Assembly (NCBI GenBank): GCA_046733475.1
Contig: JBKPPF010000008.1
Span: 62,001 to 126,000, forward strand
Reading direction: 5' to 3'
Origin: DATEOR01 sp046733475
GTDB lineage: Bacteria > Actinomycetota > Thermoleophilia > Gaiellales > Gaiellaceae
Length of the DNA: 64,000 bases
Each line of letters starts with the position of its first letter. The stretch's first letter is position 1. The translations under genes were made by a program, and so were the position numbers. Below are positions 8,063 through 16,550 of the stretch, piece after piece. Below the pieces are notes generated by a model that saw nothing but the letters and a program-made list of their open reading frames with translations, ran no database searches and had not been told where the DNA came from.

Positions 8063-8988
8063 GGCGCCAGCGCGTCCGTCGGTCGCAGACCTTCGAGCGC
8101 TTCGCGGACGGAGACCGCCGGCCGACGGTACGCCTCGTGCTCGGTGGCGAGGCTGTACCAGGCCGCGTGCGGATTGACGATGAGCGTGGGCCGTTCGGGC
8201 GGGGGCGCCTCGGCGGTCGGCGGCTCCACGGGCAAAACGTCGAAGGCTGCGCCGGCGAGCTGGCCCGAGTCCAGCGCAGCGAGGACGGCGTCGAAGTCGA
8301 CGAGGGCGGCGCGGGCAGTGTCGACGAGCAGCGCGCCACGGGGCATCTCCGCGATCTCGTCGGCGCCGATCATCCCCCGCGTCTCGTCCGTGAGCAGCGA
8401 GTGGAGGGAGAAGACCTGGCAGCTCGAGAGCGCCTGGTCGAGGGTCAGCGGATGCACGCCGTAGCCGGAGATCGCCTCGTCCGGGAGGTGCGGGTCGACC
8501 GCGCAGACCTCGAAGCCCAGCGCGAAAGCCCGGGTGGCAAGCGCTCGGCCGATGCGCCCGAAGCCGATGACCCCGAGCCTCGTTCCACGGTTCGTCCGTA
8601 GGGGCCCGGCGACGGTGTGGTCCCACTTGCCGTCGCGCACGCTCCGGTCGAGAGCGACGACGCCGCGCATGAGCGCGAGGATGAGAGCGAGAGAGCTGTC
8701 CGCCATCTCCTCCACGCAGTAGTCGGGGACGTTGCAGACCCAGATGCCGCGGTCTGCGGCGGCGGCGGTGTCGATGTTGTCGTAGCCGACCGAGCACGTC
8801 GCGACGATGCGCAGGGCGGGCAACCGGTCGAGCTCGGCCACGCCGACGGGCTGGTCCGGGCTGACGAGGAGCGCGACCACGTCTTCCCCTTCCCACGGCG
8901 CGTCGGCCTGCTCGACCTCGGCGAGGTCCCCGACGATCTCCGCGACCTCCTCGAGCACGTAATAGGGATCGGCCACGAGAACCCTCAT
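8059..8988 (-). CDS. D-isomer-specific 2-hydroxyacid dehydrogenase
   Basis: The 309-residue protein has the two-domain layout of the D-2-hydroxyacid dehydrogenase family: G-F-G-R-I-G dinucleotide motif near residue 145, the substrate Arg in D-T-A-R-A-A, the Glu in V-L-P-V-E-P and the catalytic His in N-P-H-A-A-W. It reduces 2-oxo acids or oxidises D-2-hydroxy acids with NAD(P). The ATG at 8988 is preferred over an in-frame ATG 33 bp upstream because it forms an ATGA overlap with the preceding hydratase. Together with the CoA ligase and crotonase genes it suggests breakdown of a hydroxy- or oxo-acid side chain. Confidence 0.85.
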   Translation of the reverse strand: MRVLVADPYYVLEEVAEIVGDLAEVEQADAPWEGEDVVALLVSPDQPVGVAELDRLPALRIVATCSVGYDNIDTAAAADRGIWVCNVPDYCVEEMADSSLALILALMRGVVALDRSVRDGKWDHTVAGPLRTNRGTRLGVIGFGRIGRALATRAFALGFEVCAVDPHLPDEAISGYGVHPLTLDQALSSCQVFSLHSLLTDETRGMIGADEIAEMPRGALLVDTARAALVDFDAVLAALDSGQLAGAAFDVLPVEPPTAEAPPPERPTLIVNPHAAWYSLATEHEAYRRPAVSVREALEGLRPTDALAP

Positions 8989-9800
8989 GCGAGCCCCTCG
9001 CCGTAGCGCGAGTCCCGCCACGCGAGCGCGGCCTTGAGTCCCTGCTCGGCGACGATCCGATCGAACTCCTGCTGCTCGGGGGTGTCGGCGGCGTTGAGCA
9101 TCGCGGAGATGTCGAGGTTGGCGGCGACTGCCGTGCGAAGCCCCATCGCCTCTTGCGCGCGGACGAGCGCAAGCTTCGTCAGCCGGAGAACGGGCAGCGG
9201 CGTCGGAGCGATCTTGGCGACGAGCGCGTTGACGGCGTCCTCGAGCGCATCCGGAGCGACAACCGCGTTGACGAGGCCGAGCCGCTCGGCCTCTGTCGCG
9301 GAGATCGCATCGCCGGTGAAGAGAAGCTCGTTCGTCTTCTTCTGCCCGAGCACGAAGGGCATGAGGAGGGTGACGGGCCCTGACCCGTACCGGATTTCCG
9401 GCTCGCCGAACTGCGCATCGTCAGCGGCGACCACGAGGTCGCACGCCATGGCGAGCTCGCAGGCGCCGGCCAGGCACCAGCCCCTGACCGCGGCGATCGT
9501 CGGCTTCGAGAGACACCAGAGCTCCATAGTCAGGTCGACGTCCTCCGCGAGGACCTCGTGCCAGCGCTCGGCGCTCTCGATCTGCTGCTCGACCTCCTCG
9601 GCGATGTCGTACCCGGCCGAGAAGGCGCGTCCCGCGCCGGTCAGGACGACAACCTTCACCTCGTCGTCCTCGGCCGCCTCGCGCCACGACTCCCGGAGCC
9701 GCCGGACCACCTCGCCGCTGATCGCATTCAGCTTGCTCGGGCGGTTCAGCGTCACCCAGGCCGCGGGGCCGCGGCGCTCGTACAAGACCACATCAGTCAC
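8985..9800 (-). CDS. Enoyl-CoA hydratase/isomerase (crotonase family)
   Basis: 271 residues with the crotonase signature: T-G-A-G-R-A-F-S-A-G-Y-D oxyanion segment, first catalytic Glu115 in A-C-E-L and second acidic residue Glu135 in F-G-E-P-E-I, 20 residues apart as in hydratases. It should add water to, or isomerise, an enoyl-CoA in the cytosol. The start ATG lies 8 bp inside the end of the ADP-forming ligase gene and its stop overlaps the next gene by 4 bp, so translation is probably coupled. The exact acyl chain cannot be read from sequence. Confidence 0.88.
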   Translation of the reverse strand: MTDVVLYERRGPAAWVTLNRPSKLNAISGEVVRRLRESWREAAEDDEVKVVVLTGAGRAFSAGYDIAEEVEQQIESAERWHEVLAEDVDLTMELWCLSKPTIAAVRGWCLAGACELAMACDLVVAADDAQFGEPEIRYGSGPVTLLMPFVLGQKKTNELLFTGDAISATEAERLGLVNAVVAPDALEDAVNALVAKIAPTPLPVLRLTKLALVRAQEAMGLRTAVAANLDISAMLNAADTPEQQEFDRIVAEQGLKAALAWRDSRYGEGLA

Positions 9801-11811
9801 TGGCTTCTCCTTCTACGACAACGAGCGCATCGACGGCAACCGCGCCGTCCGCGCTCAGGATCAAAGGGTTCACGTCGACGGCCGCTATCCGGGGGTGGTC
9901 GACGGCGAGGCGGCCGAGGGCGACGAGCGTGGCCGCGAGAGCCTCGTGCGCGCCCGGGCTCGCCTCGAGCCCGGGCGCCTCCGTGACGAGCTGTCGTGCC
10001 TCCTCATGGCCGATCGGCGCGAGGGAGACCGCGGCGAGAGAAAGCGCCTCGACCGCGCGGCCGCCGAGGCCGACCGCGAGCACGGGTCCGAAGTCAGGGT
10101 CGCGCGTCATCCCGCAGAAGGCCTCCGCGCCGCCCTCGGCCTGACTCGCGACGAGGACACGGCCGCCCAGGCGCTCCGTTGCGCCGCGGACGCCGTCTTC
10201 GTCCCCGAGCCCGAGCACGACTCCGTTCTGGGCCGCCTTGTGCGCGGGCCCGTCGACCTTCACGACCACGGGGAAGCCGAGCTCCGCTGCGGCCACGGCC
10301 GCCTCCTCCGGAGACGCCGCCCGCCGGCGCGCGGCAAGCGGGACACCGTAGCGCTCCAGCACGAGCGCCGACTCATATTCGGGGAGGGGGCCTTCCTGGA
10401 GCAAATCGGCCAGCTCGACCGCCCGTGCCGGGTCGGGTTGCCCGGAGGCGGACCGAAGTCTTGCCGCGGCCGCGAGCGCGTGCATCGCGTCGCGCGGTCC
10501 TCGTAGGAGCGCGACATCGTGCTCGAGCGCGTACTCGGCCACCTCGGGCCGCGGGTCGACCGCCGAGACCGTCGTGACCGCCGGGAAGACGTCCGTGCCG
10601 GCGGTCGCCTCCGCCAGCGCCTTCACGATCATGAAGCACCATTCGTGCTCCTCCGCGCCGCGGAACTGCGACTGGTCCGCCTGCGCGACGACGACGTCGA
10701 AGGCGCCGGAGCCGACGAGGACCTCGATCGACCCGGGAAAGACGGCTTCCGCGTCGTCGATCGCCCACGCGTCGAGCGGGTTCCCAGGCACGAGGTAGTT
10801 CGGGAACCGGGCGGTGAGCTCTGCGGCGACAGCATCCGGGAGGGGCTCGAACGGGATTCCGGCCGCCTCTCCCTGATCCGCCAGGAGCGCGCCTTCGCCG
10901 CCGGACTCGGAGATCGCTGCGAGGCGCTTTCCGCGCGGACGCCGCGCACGGCCGAGAACCTCGAGGGTCTCGACGAGCGCCGTGAAGTCGTCCACCTCGA
11001 CCGCGCCGTGCCTGCGCAGAAGTGCGGAGAACGCGCGCCCCGAGCCGACCACCGCGCCGGTGTGGGCGAGCGCGGCGCGCTCGGCCGCCTGCGAGCGGCC
11101 CACCTTCAGGCACACGACCGGCTTCCCCACCTCCGCGCAGCGCTCGAGCGCGGAGGCGAACTCGGCCGGCCGGCGCACGGTCTCCAGGAAGAGCCCGATC
11201 GCTCCGGTTCCCTCGTCCTCCGCGAAGAATCCGAGGACGTCCGCGGCGTCCGTGACCGCCTCGGCGCCCGACGAGACGACCGATCGGAATCCGACCCGCG
11301 GACCGATCCCGAGGAGCGCCTCCGCGATCGACCCCGACTGCGAGACCACCGAGACGCGGCCGGGGCGGAAGGTTTCAGGCACGGTGCCGATCCAGAGCGA
11401 GACCTCCTCCGGAGCGGCGACTCCCATGCAGTTCGGCCCGAGCAGCACAGCGTCCTCCGCGCGGACGCGCCCCGTGATCCGCGCGGCGACTTCCGGCCCC
11501 GCGGCACCGGCTTCGTTCCCCAGACCGGGGAGGAAGAAAGCGCGTACTCCGGATGCGAGCGCATCCTCGAAGGCCTCCTCGACGCGTTCGTGCCCGACGA
11601 GGAGGGCGGCCAACTCGGGCCGCTCCGGAAGGTCGGCGACGCTCGGGAAACAGCGAAGGCCGAGCACCTCGTCCCTCGTGGGATGCACTCCCCAGGCGGG
11701 GATTCCCGACCGTACGACCTCCTCGACGATCCGCCCGTGACGCGGCGAAGCGCCCACGACCGCCACCGATCCGGGGAAGAGAAGTGCGCGCACTCGGTTG
11801 TGATCGCTCAC
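9793..11811 (-). CDS. Acyl-CoA ligase, ADP-forming (acetate--CoA ligase family, fused alpha/beta)
   Basis: About 672 residues in the order CoA-binding Rossmann domain (S-V-A-V-V-G-A-S near residue 20), succinyl-CoA-ligase-like domains containing A-H-T-G (the phosphohistidine-type motif), then a C-terminal ATP-grasp domain from about residue 470. The family makes acyl-CoA from acid, CoA and ATP, releasing ADP and phosphate. GTG 11811 is chosen because the earlier in-frame ATG (11847) would nearly abut the divergent thioesterase start. It heads a four-gene operon (ligase, hydratase, hydroxyacid dehydrogenase, SDR). A paralogue is at 22844-24910. Confidence 0.85.
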   Translation of the reverse strand: MSDHNRVRALLFPGSVAVVGASPRHGRIVEEVVRSGIPAWGVHPTRDEVLGLRCFPSVADLPERPELAALLVGHERVEEAFEDALASGVRAFFLPGLGNEAGAAGPEVAARITGRVRAEDAVLLGPNCMGVAAPEEVSLWIGTVPETFRPGRVSVVSQSGSIAEALLGIGPRVGFRSVVSSGAEAVTDAADVLGFFAEDEGTGAIGLFLETVRRPAEFASALERCAEVGKPVVCLKVGRSQAAERAALAHTGAVVGSGRAFSALLRRHGAVEVDDFTALVETLEVLGRARRPRGKRLAAISESGGEGALLADQGEAAGIPFEPLPDAVAAELTARFPNYLVPGNPLDAWAIDDAEAVFPGSIEVLVGSGAFDVVVAQADQSQFRGAEEHEWCFMIVKALAEATAGTDVFPAVTTVSAVDPRPEVAEYALEHDVALLRGPRDAMHALAAAARLRSASGQPDPARAVELADLLQEGPLPEYESALVLERYGVPLAARRRAASPEEAAVAAAELGFPVVVKVDGPAHKAAQNGVVLGLGDEDGVRGATERLGGRVLVASQAEGGAEAFCGMTRDPDFGPVLAVGLGGRAVEALSLAAVSLAPIGHEEARQLVTEAPGLEASPGAHEALAATLVALGRLAVDHPRIAAVDVNPLILSADGAVAVDALVVVEGEASD

Positions 11812-11848
11812 GGCCGCCTCATACCATCCTCTCCACTCGGGAGGCAAC

Positions 11849-12247
11849 GTGCACGAGAAGCAGATCGAGATCCGCTGGCGCGACCAGGACGCCTACGGCC
11901 ACGTGAACAACGCGGTCTACCTCACCTACCTCGAAGAGGTGCGCGACGAGTGGCTCGAGCGGGCGCTCGGAGACTCGGGCGACGCCTGGGGCTACGTGAC
12001 GGCGCGCGTGGCCATCGACTTCCGTCGTGAGCTGACGCAGGACGACGACGCGATCGTGGCGCGGCTCTGGCTGACGAGGATCGGCACGTCGAGCGTCACG
12101 ACGCGCGAGGAGATCGTCACCGTAGGCGGCGAGCTCGCCGCAGAGGCGGAAGCCGTCCTCGTGGCGCGCGACACCGAGACCGCCCGCTCGCGGCCGCTCA
12201 GCGACGCCGAGCGCGCCGCCCTCGAGCGCGAGCTCGGCGATGCTTGA
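11849..12247 (+). CDS. Hot-dog-fold acyl-CoA thioesterase (4-hydroxybenzoyl-CoA thioesterase family)
   Basis: The 132-residue protein begins with the family pattern R-W-R-D-Q-D-A-Y-G-H-V-N-N, in which the Asp is the candidate catalytic residue, followed by the long hot-dog helix. It hydrolyses acyl-CoA thioesters. The GTG start follows a GGGAGG ribosome site. It is divergent from the CoA ligase (37 bp apart) and overlaps the flavin oxidoreductase start by 8 bp, so the two are co-transcribed. Substrate unknown. Confidence 0.85.
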   Translation: MHEKQIEIRWRDQDAYGHVNNAVYLTYLEEVRDEWLERALGDSGDAWGYVTARVAIDFRRELTQDDDAIVARLWLTRIGTSSVTTREEIVTVGGELAAEAEAVLVARDTETARSRPLSDAERAALERELGDA

Positions 12248-14093
12248 CCACCTCCTGAGCCCACTCCAGCTCGGCCCGGTCGAGCTGCCGAACCGGGTCG
12301 TTTCCACCGCGCACCAGACCACGCTCGTCTCGGACCACCTGCCGACAGACGAGTTCGTCGCCTACCACGAGGCGCGCGCGGCGGGCGGGACGGGGATGAT
12401 CGTCCTCGAGGCGACCGCCGTCCACGAGTCCGGGCGGCTGACCGCCCACACATTGGCGGGCTACCAGCCGGAGATCGTCGCCGGCTACCGTCTCGTGGCC
12501 GAAGCCGTTCGCCCGCACGGGACGCGCCTCTTCGTGCAGCTCTTTCACGGCGGTCGCGAGCTGATCGCCTCTCCGCCCAGGCCGGCCGCGGTTGCACCCT
12601 CGGCGATCCCCAGCCAGCGCTTCCACGTCGAGCCCCGGGCTCTCACGTCCGCCGAGATCGACGCGATCGTCGCCGGGTACGCCCGCTCTGCCGAGCTCGC
12701 GGCCGAGGGCGGGCTCGACGGGATCGAGCTCTCGGCCGCGCACGGCTACCTCTTCGCGCAGTTCTTCACCCCGGGGCTCAACCTCCGGGAGGACGAGTGG
12801 GCGACGGGGCCGCAACTCCTCGTCGCCGTCGTGGAGACCGTGCGGAAGGCAGCACACGGGCTCGCGCTCGGCGTCCGGCTCTCGGCCGACTCTGAGGCCG
12901 CCGTGGCCGTCGCGCCCGAGCTCGCCGGCCTCGTCGACTACCTCTCGATCGCCCTTGGCGACTCGTCCACCTACCGCGGCTCGACGGGAATCGTCCCGCC
13001 GCCACCGGTCGAGGAGAGCGCCATCGCAGGGTTCGCGGCGCCGTTCCGGGTCGGCCCTCCTTTGATCGCGACCTCGCGCATCGTCGACCCGGAAACGGCC
13101 GACCGGCTCATTGCGGGCGGAGTCGCCGACGCAGTCGGGATGACGCGTGCGCTCATTACGGACCCCGACCTGCCGCGCAAGACTCGCGAGGGCCGCGCCG
13201 ACGACGTTCTCCGCTGTATCGGCTGCAACACCTGCATCGCCCACTACCACGCTGGGATCCCCATCGCCTGCGCCCAGAACCCGCGAACCGGACGCGAGCT
13301 CACGTGGAAGCCGGTTCGCGCCGCGCGGCGGCAGCGAGTCGCTGTTGTGGGCGGCGGCCCCGCAGGGATGGCGGCAGCGGCGGAGGCGCATGCGGCGGGC
13401 CACGACGTCGTCCTCTACGAGTCGAGGATCCGACTGGGCGGACAGATCGAGCTGGCCGGCGCTGCTCCGGGCCACGCGGAGCTCGCAGCGTCTCTCCTAC
13501 GGAACTACGAAGGCCTGCTCGACGGCGTCGACCTGCGCCTCGGCGAGCACGTGGAGGAGCCGCCGGATGCCGACGCCGTCATCCTGGCCACCGGCGCGCG
13601 GCCGTACGTCCCCGACCTTCCCCTCTCAGACGGATTCTCGACCGCGTGGGACGTTCTGCGCGGCAGCCGCCCCGATGGGAAGCGGGTCGTGGTCGCCGAC
13701 TGGGGCGGAGACGCCTCGGGGCTGGATGCGTCCGAGCTCCTGGCGGCGAGCGGCCACGAGGTAGCGCTCGCCGTCGGATCGGCGGCATTCGGCGAGACAT
13801 TGCACGCCTACCAGCGCAACCTCTATGCCGCGCGTCTCTACCGGGCCGGAATCGAGGTCTGGCATCACCTCGAGCTCGCCACGTGGGACGGCGGGCGGGC
13901 CAGCTTCACGAACATCTTCGCCCCCGAGCTCGAGGCGTTCATGGATGCCGACGCACTCGTGCTCGCGCTCGGACGCATGCCCGTCCGCGAGCTGGAGCTT
14001 CAGGGTGCCGTCGAGGCGGGCGACCGGCTCGCGCCGCGCTCGCTCGAGGAGGCGATTCTCGAGGGGTCGCTCGCGGGCCGCTCGCTCGCGTAG
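12240..14093 (+). CDS. NADH:flavin oxidoreductase / 2,4-dienoyl-CoA reductase-like FMN-FeS-FAD enzyme
   Basis: 617 residues: an Old-Yellow-Enzyme TIM barrel (residues 1-330), a cysteine cluster C-I-G-C-N-T-C followed 12 residues later by a fourth Cys, then an FAD/NAD(P) domain starting V-A-V-V-G-G-G-P-A-G. This is the architecture of bacterial 2,4-dienoyl-CoA reductase and trimethylamine dehydrogenase. The x2/x2 spacing of the first three Cys is like the amine dehydrogenase, while the neighbours (thioesterase, acyl-CoA dehydrogenase) suit dienoyl-CoA reduction; both remain possible. The 3' end overlaps the convergent nitrilase gene by 94 bp. Confidence 0.85.
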   Translation: MLDHLLSPLQLGPVELPNRVVSTAHQTTLVSDHLPTDEFVAYHEARAAGGTGMIVLEATAVHESGRLTAHTLAGYQPEIVAGYRLVAEAVRPHGTRLFVQLFHGGRELIASPPRPAAVAPSAIPSQRFHVEPRALTSAEIDAIVAGYARSAELAAEGGLDGIELSAAHGYLFAQFFTPGLNLREDEWATGPQLLVAVVETVRKAAHGLALGVRLSADSEAAVAVAPELAGLVDYLSIALGDSSTYRGSTGIVPPPPVEESAIAGFAAPFRVGPPLIATSRIVDPETADRLIAGGVADAVGMTRALITDPDLPRKTREGRADDVLRCIGCNTCIAHYHAGIPIACAQNPRTGRELTWKPVRAARRQRVAVVGGGPAGMAAAAEAHAAGHDVVLYESRIRLGGQIELAGAAPGHAELAASLLRNYEGLLDGVDLRLGEHVEEPPDADAVILATGARPYVPDLPLSDGFSTAWDVLRGSRPDGKRVVVADWGGDASGLDASELLAASGHEVALAVGSAAFGETLHAYQRNLYAARLYRAGIEVWHHLELATWDGGRASFTNIFAPELEAFMDADALVLALGRMPVRELELQGAVEAGDRLAPRSLEEAILEGSLAGRSLA

Positions 14094-14902
14094 AGCTCGG
14101 GACGCAGGTCGCCGCGCACGTCGTTCCGCTCGCCCCACGCCTTCTCCTGCGCCAGAGCGAGGTCGCAGTCCGCATAGAGAATCCCCTCGCCGTGCCCGTC
14201 CACCGGGCCTGCTGCGAGCCAGCCGTCCGGGTCGACGATGCAGCTCGCGCCGGTCCACTCGACGCCCCGCTCGGGCCCGGTGCGATCGCAGACCGCGACC
14301 CAGACCTTGCTCATGTGCGCCGTCGCCTGGGCGAGGGCGATCTCGACGGGCCGCTCGCCCTCCGGGCGTGGGAACAACGGGAGGTTCGCCGGCAGAGCGA
14401 TCAGGTCGGCGCCGGCGAGAGCGAGCCCGCGCGTGAGCTCCGGGAAGTAGAGGTCGTAGCAGACCGCCACACCGATCCGGCCGAACGGCGTCTCGACGAC
14501 CGGCGCCGCCTCGGCGCCCGACTCGAAGCAGAGCTTCTCACGGTCCCAGAGGTGCGCCTTCCGGTAGACGGCCAGCAGCCCGGCCGGCCCGAAGACCGCC
14601 GCCGAGTTGTAGACCGCGCCATCCGCGCCGAGCTCCGCGAAGCCGCCCACGACCACCACATCCCCGCGCGCGGCCTCCTCGGCCCAGTCCGAAAGCGCCG
14701 GGCCGTCCGCCGGCTGGGCCAGCCCTCGCGCCTCCTCCACCGACTCGAAGACGTAGCCGGACGTGACGAGCTCGGGGAGGAGGACGATCCTCGCTCCCGC
14801 GCCGACCGCCTCCTTCAGAGCCCCGTGCGCGCGCTGCCGGTTCCCCTCGGCATCGCCCACCACCGGAGCTATCTGCGCACACGCGATTCGAACGGTTGTC
14901 AC
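14000..14902 (-). CDS. Carbon-nitrogen hydrolase (nitrilase superfamily amidase)
   Basis: The 300-residue protein carries the Glu-Lys-Cys triad of the nitrilase superfamily: E44 in L-L-P-E-L, K115 in Y-R-K-A-H-L and C148 in A-V-C-Y-D. Such enzymes hydrolyse amides or N-carbamoyl compounds (carbamoylputrescine amidase and omega-amidase are relatives). Start is GTG 14902; in-frame codons further upstream fall in the divergent intergenic gap. Its last 30 codons lie antisense within the flavin oxidoreductase gene. With polyamine-type transporters nearby, an amide derived from amines is a fair guess at substrate. Confidence 0.82.
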   Translation of the reverse strand: MTTVRIACAQIAPVVGDAEGNRQRAHGALKEAVGAGARIVLLPELVTSGYVFESVEEARGLAQPADGPALSDWAEEAARGDVVVVGGFAELGADGAVYNSAAVFGPAGLLAVYRKAHLWDREKLCFESGAEAAPVVETPFGRIGVAVCYDLYFPELTRGLALAGADLIALPANLPLFPRPEGERPVEIALAQATAHMSKVWVAVCDRTGPERGVEWTGASCIVDPDGWLAAGPVDGHGEGILYADCDLALAQEKAWGERNDVRGDLRPELYASERPASDPSRIASSSERGASRSPASTAP

Positions 14903-14949
14903 CGACCCCGGTTTACCGCGACCCCCTCGACACGTCAAGATCCCCGACC

Positions 14950-16110
14950 ATGGTCGTCCCTGAGCTTCCCCCCGACATCGCCGAGTTGAAGGAGCGCGTC
15001 GGGCGCTTCGTCGCCGACGAGGTGTTCCCGCTGGAAGAGAGGATCGCCACCGCGGGCGAGATCGACTTCGCCGCCGTCGACGAGGTGCGCAAGAAGGCGC
15101 GCGCCGCAGGCTTCTCGATGCTGAACATGCCCGAGGAGGCCGGAGGCGCCGGGCTCAGCATGCTCGGCCAGGTGGCGCTCGAGGAGGAGTCCGGCAAAGC
15201 GACGAACGGGCTCGGCTTCGCCGTGGTCGACCGCGGCCCGGCCGAGCTCTGGGAGATCCTGACTCCCGAACAGCGCGACCGCTGGGTCGTCCCCATCTTG
15301 CGCGGCGAGTACCGCGAGGCCTGGGCGGTGACGGAGCCCGGCGCCGGCTCGGACGTGAGTGCGGTCGCCGCCACGGCCGTCCGCGATGGGGACGAGTGGG
15401 TGCTGAACGGCGAGAAGTGGTTCGTGACGAGCGAGGGCAACCCGGGCTTCTACATCGTCCTCGCGGTCGTCGACGGCGAGCAGACCCTCTTCATCGTCGA
15501 GCCGGGCACTCCCGGGCTTGAGCTCACGCGCGTCCCGGGCTTCCTGCACGACCCCTACCTGGATCACCACCCTGAGCTCGTCCTCCGCGACTGCAGAGTG
15601 CCCGACGAGAACCGCGTGCCGGCGGGCGGCAACGAGGGCGCGAAGGAGTGGTTCCTCGTCGAGCGCCTGTTCATCGCGGCGCGCTGTTGCGGCGCCTCGG
15701 AACGCGCGCTCGGCATCGCGCGCGACTGGGCGCTCGAACGCGTCGCCTTCGGGAAGCCCATTGCCGAGCACGAAGGCGTCTCCTTCCAGCTCGCCGACTC
15801 CCTCGCGGAGCTTCTCGCAGCGCGGCTCCTCACGTACCACGCGGCGCACGCGTTCGACTCGTACGAGGACCGCAAGATCGTCCACGGGAAGGTGGCTGCG
15901 GCGAAGCTCTTCGCGTCCGAGGCAGCGGGCCGCATCGTCGACCGCTCGCTCCAGATCCTCGGTGGCCGCGGCTACATGACCGAGAACCCGGTCGCCCGCT
16001 TCTGGCGCGAGGTCCGCGTCGACCGGATCTGGGAGGGGACGAGTGAGATCCAACGCCTCATCCTCGCCCGCGGTCTCCTGAAGCGCGGCGTGGAGCCCTA
16101 CGTTGACTGA
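14950..16110 (+). CDS. Acyl-CoA dehydrogenase
   Basis: 386 residues with the three-domain acyl-CoA dehydrogenase fold. FAD-contact segments are W-A-V-T-E-P-G-A-G-S-D and K-W-F-V-T-S, and the catalytic-base Glu is E362 in W-E-G-T-S-E-I-Q-R near the C-terminus. It oxidises acyl-CoA to 2-enoyl-CoA, passing electrons to ETF. ATG 14950 is preferred over an ATG 54 bp upstream, which would overlap the divergent nitrilase promoter region. The cupin gene starts inside its stop region (8-bp overlap), then the Rieske oxygenase. Confidence 0.9.
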   Translation: MVVPELPPDIAELKERVGRFVADEVFPLEERIATAGEIDFAAVDEVRKKARAAGFSMLNMPEEAGGAGLSMLGQVALEEESGKATNGLGFAVVDRGPAELWEILTPEQRDRWVVPILRGEYREAWAVTEPGAGSDVSAVAATAVRDGDEWVLNGEKWFVTSEGNPGFYIVLAVVDGEQTLFIVEPGTPGLELTRVPGFLHDPYLDHHPELVLRDCRVPDENRVPAGGNEGAKEWFLVERLFIAARCCGASERALGIARDWALERVAFGKPIAEHEGVSFQLADSLAELLAARLLTYHAAHAFDSYEDRKIVHGKVAAAKLFASEAAGRIVDRSLQILGGRGYMTENPVARFWREVRVDRIWEGTSEIQRLILARGLLKRGVEPYVD

Positions 16111-16531
16111 GCGTTGGCGGACCGCGCGGATTGCGGAGATCCCTCCGGCCGGGCTCGCCGGCGGCCCCGACTACTGGCAGGAGTGGACCGACGACGAGGG
16201 TTATGGCGCCCGCTGGCACTCCGTGCGCGAGCATTTCGGCATCGAGGCGTTCGGGGTGAACGCGTGCCACGGGGAGGCCGGCGAGGAGGTCGTCGTCCCG
16301 CACGAAGAGGTCTCCTTCGGCGGGCAGCAGGAGCTCTATGCCGTCGTGCAAGGACGCGTCCGCTTCACCTGCAACGGCGAGGAGATCGAGCTCGGCGCAG
16401 GCGAGCTGCTCTTCCTCGAGCCCGACGTGCAACGGGCCGGAACCGCTCTCGAGACGCCGACGCTCGTCCTCATGATCGGCGGCGTGGCGGGCAAGCCCTT
16501 CGAGCCCGACTGGGAACCGCAGGAAAGCTGA
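16103..16531 (+). CDS. Cupin-domain protein
   Basis: 142 residues with one conserved beta-barrel cupin domain (about residues 50-125: E-L-Y-A-V-V-Q-G-R-V-R-F and G-E-L-L-F-L-E-P motifs). The metal-ligand His set is incomplete (H68 is visible; the usual second His is absent), so a sensory or structural role is as likely as catalysis. The start is TTG at 16103, overlapping the acyl-CoA dehydrogenase stop by 8 bp. It sits between the dehydrogenase and the Rieske oxygenase. Function unknown. Confidence 0.75.
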   Translation: MTERWRTARIAEIPPAGLAGGPDYWQEWTDDEGYGARWHSVREHFGIEAFGVNACHGEAGEEVVVPHEEVSFGGQQELYAVVQGRVRFTCNGEEIELGAGELLFLEPDVQRAGTALETPTLVLMIGGVAGKPFEPDWEPQES

Positions 16532-16550
16532 GCCGCCAGGGCGGCGGGTT

